Assembly (NCBI GenBank): GCA_963576475.1
Contig: OY754970.1
Span: 27,391,091 to 27,455,090 of the forward strand
Reading direction: 5' to 3'
From: Molanna angustata
Taxonomy: Eukaryota; Arthropoda; Insecta; Trichoptera; Molannidae
DNA: 64,000 nucleotides
Positions 59,151 through 64,000 of the stretch are shown here, one piece after another. Within the stretch, counting starts at the first letter, position 1. Every line of letters begins with the position of its first letter. The translations under genes and the position numbers were made by a program. The notes beneath the pieces are model-generated. The model did not search any database and was not told the DNA's origin. It saw nothing but the letters and a program-made list of their open reading frames with translations.

Positions 59151-59667
59151 AATATTTACAACATTTTATCATGCAAAAAAGGTAAAATGTAGAGGTTTTT
59201 TTTTAAATAATAAGAATATTAATTAAAATATTATAATAATAAAAAATTAGCCGGTAGAATTTTATATTATCTTTCGATTGAAATAAAAATCTAGGTACTT
59301 CATTGGCCTAGTAGTTTTTAAGTTACCTACAATAAAAACATATAAAAGGGTTTCACTAAAACCAACTTTTCAAGAAAAATATTAAACAGATTCAAAATTA
59401 AAAAAACTCATGCAATAGAATAAAGGTGTACAAACAAACTGTTTCTTATTACAAAGACGAAGGTATCTTTTGAGGGTATTAGGGAAATTATTTAAAATAT
59501 ACCATAAGTATAGCCTACTATAGTCCCTTAACGAATTTTTATGATTGAATGTAGATTTAGATACGATTATGATCAAGTAAGTACTTATATCGATATTTTT
59601 GAGATTAAGTCAAGATAAGAAGCTTCGGCCTTAATTCTTCTTCGTCCCCCCGGTGCATCATTCATAA
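59151..59667. other. AT-rich stretch, nothing recognised
   Basis: A 64-codon minus frame has no domain. TTCTTCTTCG precedes the next LINE tail. Confidence 0.35.
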
Positions 59668-59960
59668 TTATTTTATTTATTTATTTTTATTTATTTATTT
59701 ATGATCATATAAACATATACATTATTTTAATATAAGATAGCCGCCTCACTAGAATAAATCTGTTCTGAGGTAGCCACCTGTACATTTGTGAAATTATTAC
59801 ATTACAGTAAAAAACAAAAGAATAAGAAATCTATAAAAATAAACATTAGGAATAATTACATATTTTAAATTAAAAAATACAGATTTCAAAGTGAAATAGG
59901 TACACACAATCTATACAGACAACAAAAAATAATAAGTTAAGAAATTATTGTTGCAACGTT
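59668..59960 (-). repeat. LINE 3' end, minus orientation
   Basis: Tail TTATTTATTTATTTTTATTT at the left; on minus the UTR has a hairpin GGCTACCTCA ... TGAGGCGGCT similar in position and sequence to that of 39850-39895. Confidence 0.5.
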
Positions 59961-59999
59961 ACTTTCATCTTTCGTTAATTCATCTTGGGACATCCTGTT

Positions 60000-60130
60000 C
60001 CGCTCATTCTCTGGATGTGTCCGGCCCATCTTCTGATTTTTATTTCACTGAAAATGGTAGGATCCTTGTATAGACCGTAAAGCTCCTGTGGCCTTCTTTC
60101 CATTCACGTGTAATATTTTGCGATAAGTTC
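60000..60130 (-). pseudogene. LINE ORF2 C-terminal relic
   Basis: A minus frame reads RRPQELYGLYKDPTIF then SEIKIRRWAGHIQRMSG, the (R)RWAGH-x-x-RM block after the RT domain. It is a short remnant. Confidence 0.55.
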
Positions 60131-60760
60131 CGCTAATCTTTACGTAGGTATCACAAAATGTAAAGTGAAAGTTACGTATCAGGAGCTGTCATTCATAACT
60201 ATAATCTGTGAAACGAACGAATGTGTGTACGCGTCGCTTTATGTATTCACACAAAACTTAACACCACCTCGATATGCCGCATAAAACATTGCGAATAAAT
60301 TCACCTGTCGAATGTCATACGTATTTCGCTCCAATCAGAATACCGCGTTACAAACGGAGAACGGAGGTTATCTCAACATATTATAGGTATATCGTGCGCG
60401 GAAGTTTACGCGCGCTATTAGTGTCCGCGGAAAACAGAATAACGATCTGCTATAAGAAACACATAATATGTAGCGTAAAAACTTGTGTAGGTATATTGCC
60501 CCGATAAAAGAACAGGAATAGGCCCGCTGGTTGTATCTAATAGATGTTTCCATACCACCAGAATTAATAGGTCATTTTTAGCTCGTTTACATACCTACTT
60601 GTGCCGATGTGTATGTACCTAAATCAAATATTGTATGCGTAGTGCGTAGGTAGGTATATAATATGCATAAGATAATGCAATCATACAATATTCGAGTTTT
60701 AATAAGTTGGTTATATGTAGGTTTTTTATACCGATCATTTTTATTTCTATAATAAAGGAG
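60131..60760. other. Non-repetitive, CpG-richer stretch
   Basis: Between about 60220 and 60500 CG dinucleotides are frequent (GTGTACGCGTCGC, GTGCGCGGAAGTTTACGCGC, GTCCGCGG) in otherwise AT-rich DNA. The overlapping 77- and 61-codon frames have no recognised domain. I see no TE signature; a regulatory role is possible but not shown. Confidence 0.3.
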
Positions 60761-60761
60761 T

Positions 60762-61765
60762 GGGTTGCGACCAACGCTAAACTCTCCACTACACAATGAA
60801 GCTGCCCTGCTAATATTACACTCTAATATCAATATAAAATCAAATAACTAAACATTGCCAAACATAAAAAATTTCTCCTGTTATATATATTTTTCATACA
60901 AAAATCTATTACCTACAATGAATATAATTTTTCAAACGGTTGTATGTTTTTCTTTTAACGTTGACCAACTTTGAATGCAGTTTTTTGAAGATTATTGGTT
61001 GTGTATTAAATAGTTTAAACAAAATTAAAATATCTTAAATTTACAGATCGTGAGAGCATTTTTCAGTTTTAACAGATGAAATCATAGAGAAACATTGAGA
61101 AAAAATGAACCGTTGTCTATGGAAAACTATATAATCAGCTCTAAGTCGGCCTTTTAGTTTGATCTGTATAGAGGACACAAATTTTCATATTTGTGTACGG
61201 TATACGGCAAACAGGATACGGAATAAGGCATACACACAAAAACATCACAACGAAACTCAAATTATGGACTCTCTACACGATACCCACTGAGAAATTGATG
61301 TAAAAAAATACATACATACCATCACGCCATGTCCCTTACGGGGTAGGCAGAGAGAACCGGACGCCATATCTTTCTATCCTGGCACACATTCATCGCCTCG
61401 TCAACATTGCATCGTCTCATACATGTTCGTCTATTGTACATGCTTCTAACATTTCCGTCTTTCAGAATATCGTTCACATGGTCGTGCCATCCCTTTCTTG
61501 GGCGGCCCCGGCCTCTCAATCCATTACTATCCGCATTGTATATTATTTTCTTCGTCAGGCGTTCCTCATTCATTCTACCCATGTGGCCAAACCATCTCAG
61601 TGTGTTCACTTTCATTCTATTAATGATATCTTTCTTCATCTTACATTCTTTCCTTATGTTCTCATTTCTTACCCTGTCATACATCGTTCTATTGCATGTA
61701 AAAAAATACTCTTAAAAATTGTGAAATCATGACTCTCCACTATTCCATAGTAGTGGAGAGTAAAA
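60762..61765 (+). mobile_element. Family S TIR element, compact copy with nested LINE tail
   Basis: Runs from GACCAACGCTAAACTCTCCA to TAGTGGAGAGTAAAAA. The interior has one diverged copy (60815-61150) of the sequence that is tandemly amplified at 46.3-55.8 kb. A minus-strand LINE fragment at 61315-61695 interrupts the block before the final hairpin ACTCTCCACTA ... TAGTGGAGAGT. Confidence 0.68.
61315..61695 (-). mobile_element. LINE ORF2 C-terminal fragment, open frame
   Basis: The frame 61322-61684 (120 codons) is uninterrupted: YDRVRNENIRKECKMK, then TLRWFGHMGRMNEERLTKK, then GRGRPRKGWHDHVND and CMRRCNVDEAMNVCQDRKIW, ending DMA and stop. This is the post-RT region of a non-LTR ORF2. After the stop it ends GGCGTGATGGTATGTATG. 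It is 5' truncated and has no RT core. The insertion interrupts the family S element. Confidence 0.8.
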
Positions 61766-62340
61766 AACAAAGAGTTTGTGTTATAATTTATTCAATCGAT
61801 ATCGACGATTTGTCAAATTGATTGACAAAGAAAACGTTTCATAAAACAATATTTAATTTCAAACGTCAACAATATCAACATTAATTTTTGTCTGTTGTGC
61901 GTTGGTGACGACGATATAATAATTATTATCGCGATAAGAATAATAATTATTGTAATTAACTCGTAAACTTCTTCAGTTGGAGGCTTTATGGGTGCAGATA
62001 TTATATACCTACCTATAGGAAGTGGTTATCTGGGAATAATTCCGCCCCGGGGGAAATATTCATCATTATTATTATTATTATTACTTGCAACTTTCTCGTG
62101 CGCAGCAAGAAAACGTTGACAACTTATTGGTACATACCTATAGCTAGTCTCTTCATAGACTCCAGTGAGTTCTAGGAGGGAAGGGAGAAGGATCTGATCT
62201 CACAGAATCTCGTGACAAATTGCAAGATTAGAAGCATGGGGTTGCGATAACGAAGGATTATAACTTTGAATTGAATTTCGTTTAAATTAAGCCCCACTAT
62301 AGAGATACACGCCGCGTGATGTGAATATATACCTAATACT
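61766..62340. other. AT-rich stretch with a TCGCGA-centred palindrome
   Basis: AATAATTATTATCGCGATAA followed by GAATAATAATTATT (61917-61951) is a near palindrome. An (ATT)n tract lies at 62073-62090. Nothing else is recognised. Confidence 0.4.
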
Positions 62341-63380
62341 AGTTGCATGTAACACATGAGATCCAACTGTCGATAGCGATAGTATGTATAGTTGAAGAAT
62401 ATGTACCAAACTATAAACCCATAGATACAAATTATTGAATATTTTCAGATATTTTGTTTTCTATACAACGTATGTAGGTATGTATGTCAAGATAGGATAG
62501 TATGGAGGAAGATCCTTTTTCCTACCCAGAATATGCAAATAGCATGATGGTATGTATGTATGTATGTTTGGAGATGAAGTATAAAACTATTAAGTCTTCT
62601 TACATATTGTGTATAGGCGACTGCCATACAAAATGTATGAAGCGATGTCGTCACTAAATTCAATTTTTAAAAAAATTGTTAAAAAAAAATTGAGATCTTC
62701 TACTACAATGTTAATATTTTTTATAGAAAATTAAATTATCTAGTTGGGGTGTTTCGGCTTTTTTCGATAATTGTAAAAGTTTTGGAAATATAGGCAGTTA
62801 AACTCATAAATTTATCATAAAAAAAATATTTTTCTTAATAAAAAATGTTTGAGAAACCCTGGAATTTTTTTGAATAAACTAATTTGAGATTTTGTATTTG
62901 TCTATATTGGTACCAATTTTCAGCGTTCTAGCTTTTATGGTTTCTGAGATATAGGGAAAAATAAAATAAAAATTCAAAAGTTGATAACCCCTGACTGAAA
63001 CAAAAATTCAAAATTCCGAGTATAAAAGTTTTGTAGGCCTGTAACTGTTTATATATTCTGAAATTTAAGGCTCTGTAAATTGAGCGGATCAAAAGTTATA
63101 AGGGGGGGACGGACACACACACACACAGACATACACACACACAGACACACAGACACACACACAGACACACGAAATGTTCTACTCCGAATTCTGAGTAAAT
63201 CCGTGTATGGAACATATATGCTGCGAAGCCTCTAAGTTGGTGTTTTTTGACTTCAAAGTTGGAAAAGCCGTGAAAAAAGTAGACCTCTCCATACAATTCT
63301 CGCGTATTCTGGCTTGATACATTGTCGATATGTTAAGAGAACAAAGTTCTCCTGAACAAATCGACAGTTGGACTACAAGT
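62341..63380 (+). mobile_element. Family C TIR element, full-length copy
   Basis: Left AGTTGCATGTAACACATGAG, ATCCAACTGTCGAT; right ATCGACAGTTGGACTACAAG. The body holds TAGTTGGGGTGTTTCGGC (62738), GAGCGGATCAAAAG (63083), a CA/CAGA repeat (63108-63170), AAATGTTCTACTCCGAATTC and GCGAAGCCTCTAAG. About 1.04 kb with no coding frame, so it is non-autonomous. Other copies: 4930, 15690, 22560, 27902, 36225. Confidence 0.75.
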
Positions 63381-64000
63381 TATAGGTAATATCAAATAGT
63401 GCAGGGATATTACGTGAAACTTGTAGAAATTTCACTCTACATATTATATAGAATTCATTGAAAATATGAATGAATATTGATTGATGTTGGCATCAAGTAA
63501 TACAGCGTATCTGTCTCGAGATGCATTGGTCCCGGCACAGGTTTTTTGCCTAGTGGGGCATTGCAGATTCAATTATTATCTATTGTAATGTCATCAATGT
63601 TTGTATGAATATAAAGTGAATAAAAATGAATATTTTATCTAACTCAATTTATGTTTTATATTTATCAATAATACAGCGATAAATTGTAAGTAATTAAGTC
63701 AATATTATGTAAATAATATGTAACGCCGATTTATGCTGCAAGATCATATAAAGGACGCTTATGTTTGATTGTTGGTTTCATTAAACAAATTATTTACTAG
63801 TAATTTGCTCAAGTTTTTAAAAAACTGAGAGCTTTAACTGAGAACAAAGGTTGTCGGTCATTACTTTGGGATGCACAAGACAGAGAAATAATTCACACGC
63901 AATAATTCTTGTTTCGAACACAAAACTAGACAAAAAACATTTCTAGCTTGTTGAGTTTGCTTTCTTCTCACTCGCACACAATCCATGTGGTTCCGCGCAG
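63381..64000. other. Possible LINE tail then unrecognised sequence
   Basis: GGTTTTTTGCCTAGTGGGGC followed by an AATAAAAATGAAT stretch (63541-63640) looks like a LINE 3' UTR. After that I recognise nothing; the window ends in GC-richer sequence (CATGTGGTTCCGCGCAG). Confidence 0.3.

Overview
This window is repeat-packed, AT-rich nuclear DNA of an arthropod, almost certainly an insect (hemipteran or lepidopteran style: many TAGGTAGGTACCTACC tracts, RTE, Jockey-like and R4/Dong LINEs, tRNA-derived SINEs, Helitrons). Species cannot be told from sequence alone. No prokaryotic operons, CRISPR arrays or rRNA genes are present, and most long open frames are non-functional pieces of transposons.

One host gene is visible. 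It is a WD40-repeat protein on the minus strand whose last four exons (33687-33767, 29337-29492, 23737-23945, 23311-23377) splice in phase and end in a very acidic tail. Its introns, up to 5.4 kb, hold most of the mobile elements between 23 and 34 kb. The 5' end is unresolved; a three-codon start exon at 34595-34603 and a CpG-richer, promoter-like stretch at 34700-35060 are candidates.

Layout: 0-4 kb, LINE relics and copies of a TIR family here called S (ends carry CTCTCCAC). 4-9.6 kb, an LTR-like segment, a member of family C (TIR contains CCAACTGTCGAT, body carries a CA repeat) split by a younger insertion, a 689-bp foldback, and two SINE families. 10-20 kb, LINE 3' ends, a three-site AGGTCA/TGACCT array, a TIR element with TCGGCCGA repeats, and a LINE with recognisable RT motifs. 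22-34 kb, the WD40 gene, Helitron copy 1, a hAT-like MITE, a palindromic MITE split by a LINE tail, and a nearly intact RTE LINE 3' half. 35.4-36.2 kb, about 720 bp of pure (AAAAT)n. 38-45 kb, further LINEs, Helitron copy 2 and a nested giant palindrome. 46.3-56.4 kb, a family S element whose interior has expanded into about 29-30 tandem copies of a 313-bp monomer. 56.5-64 kb, an R4/Dong fragment inside TAA repeats, a PIF/Harbinger derivative with transposase remains, a SINE, another family S copy without the expansion, and a full-length family C copy.

The most interesting observations are the apparent birth of a 313-bp satellite inside a transposon, the two copies of a ~500-bp element (family V) that share both ends and have 12-bp target duplications yet carry the core in opposite orientation, and the matched 3' hairpin shared by LINEs and SINEs.
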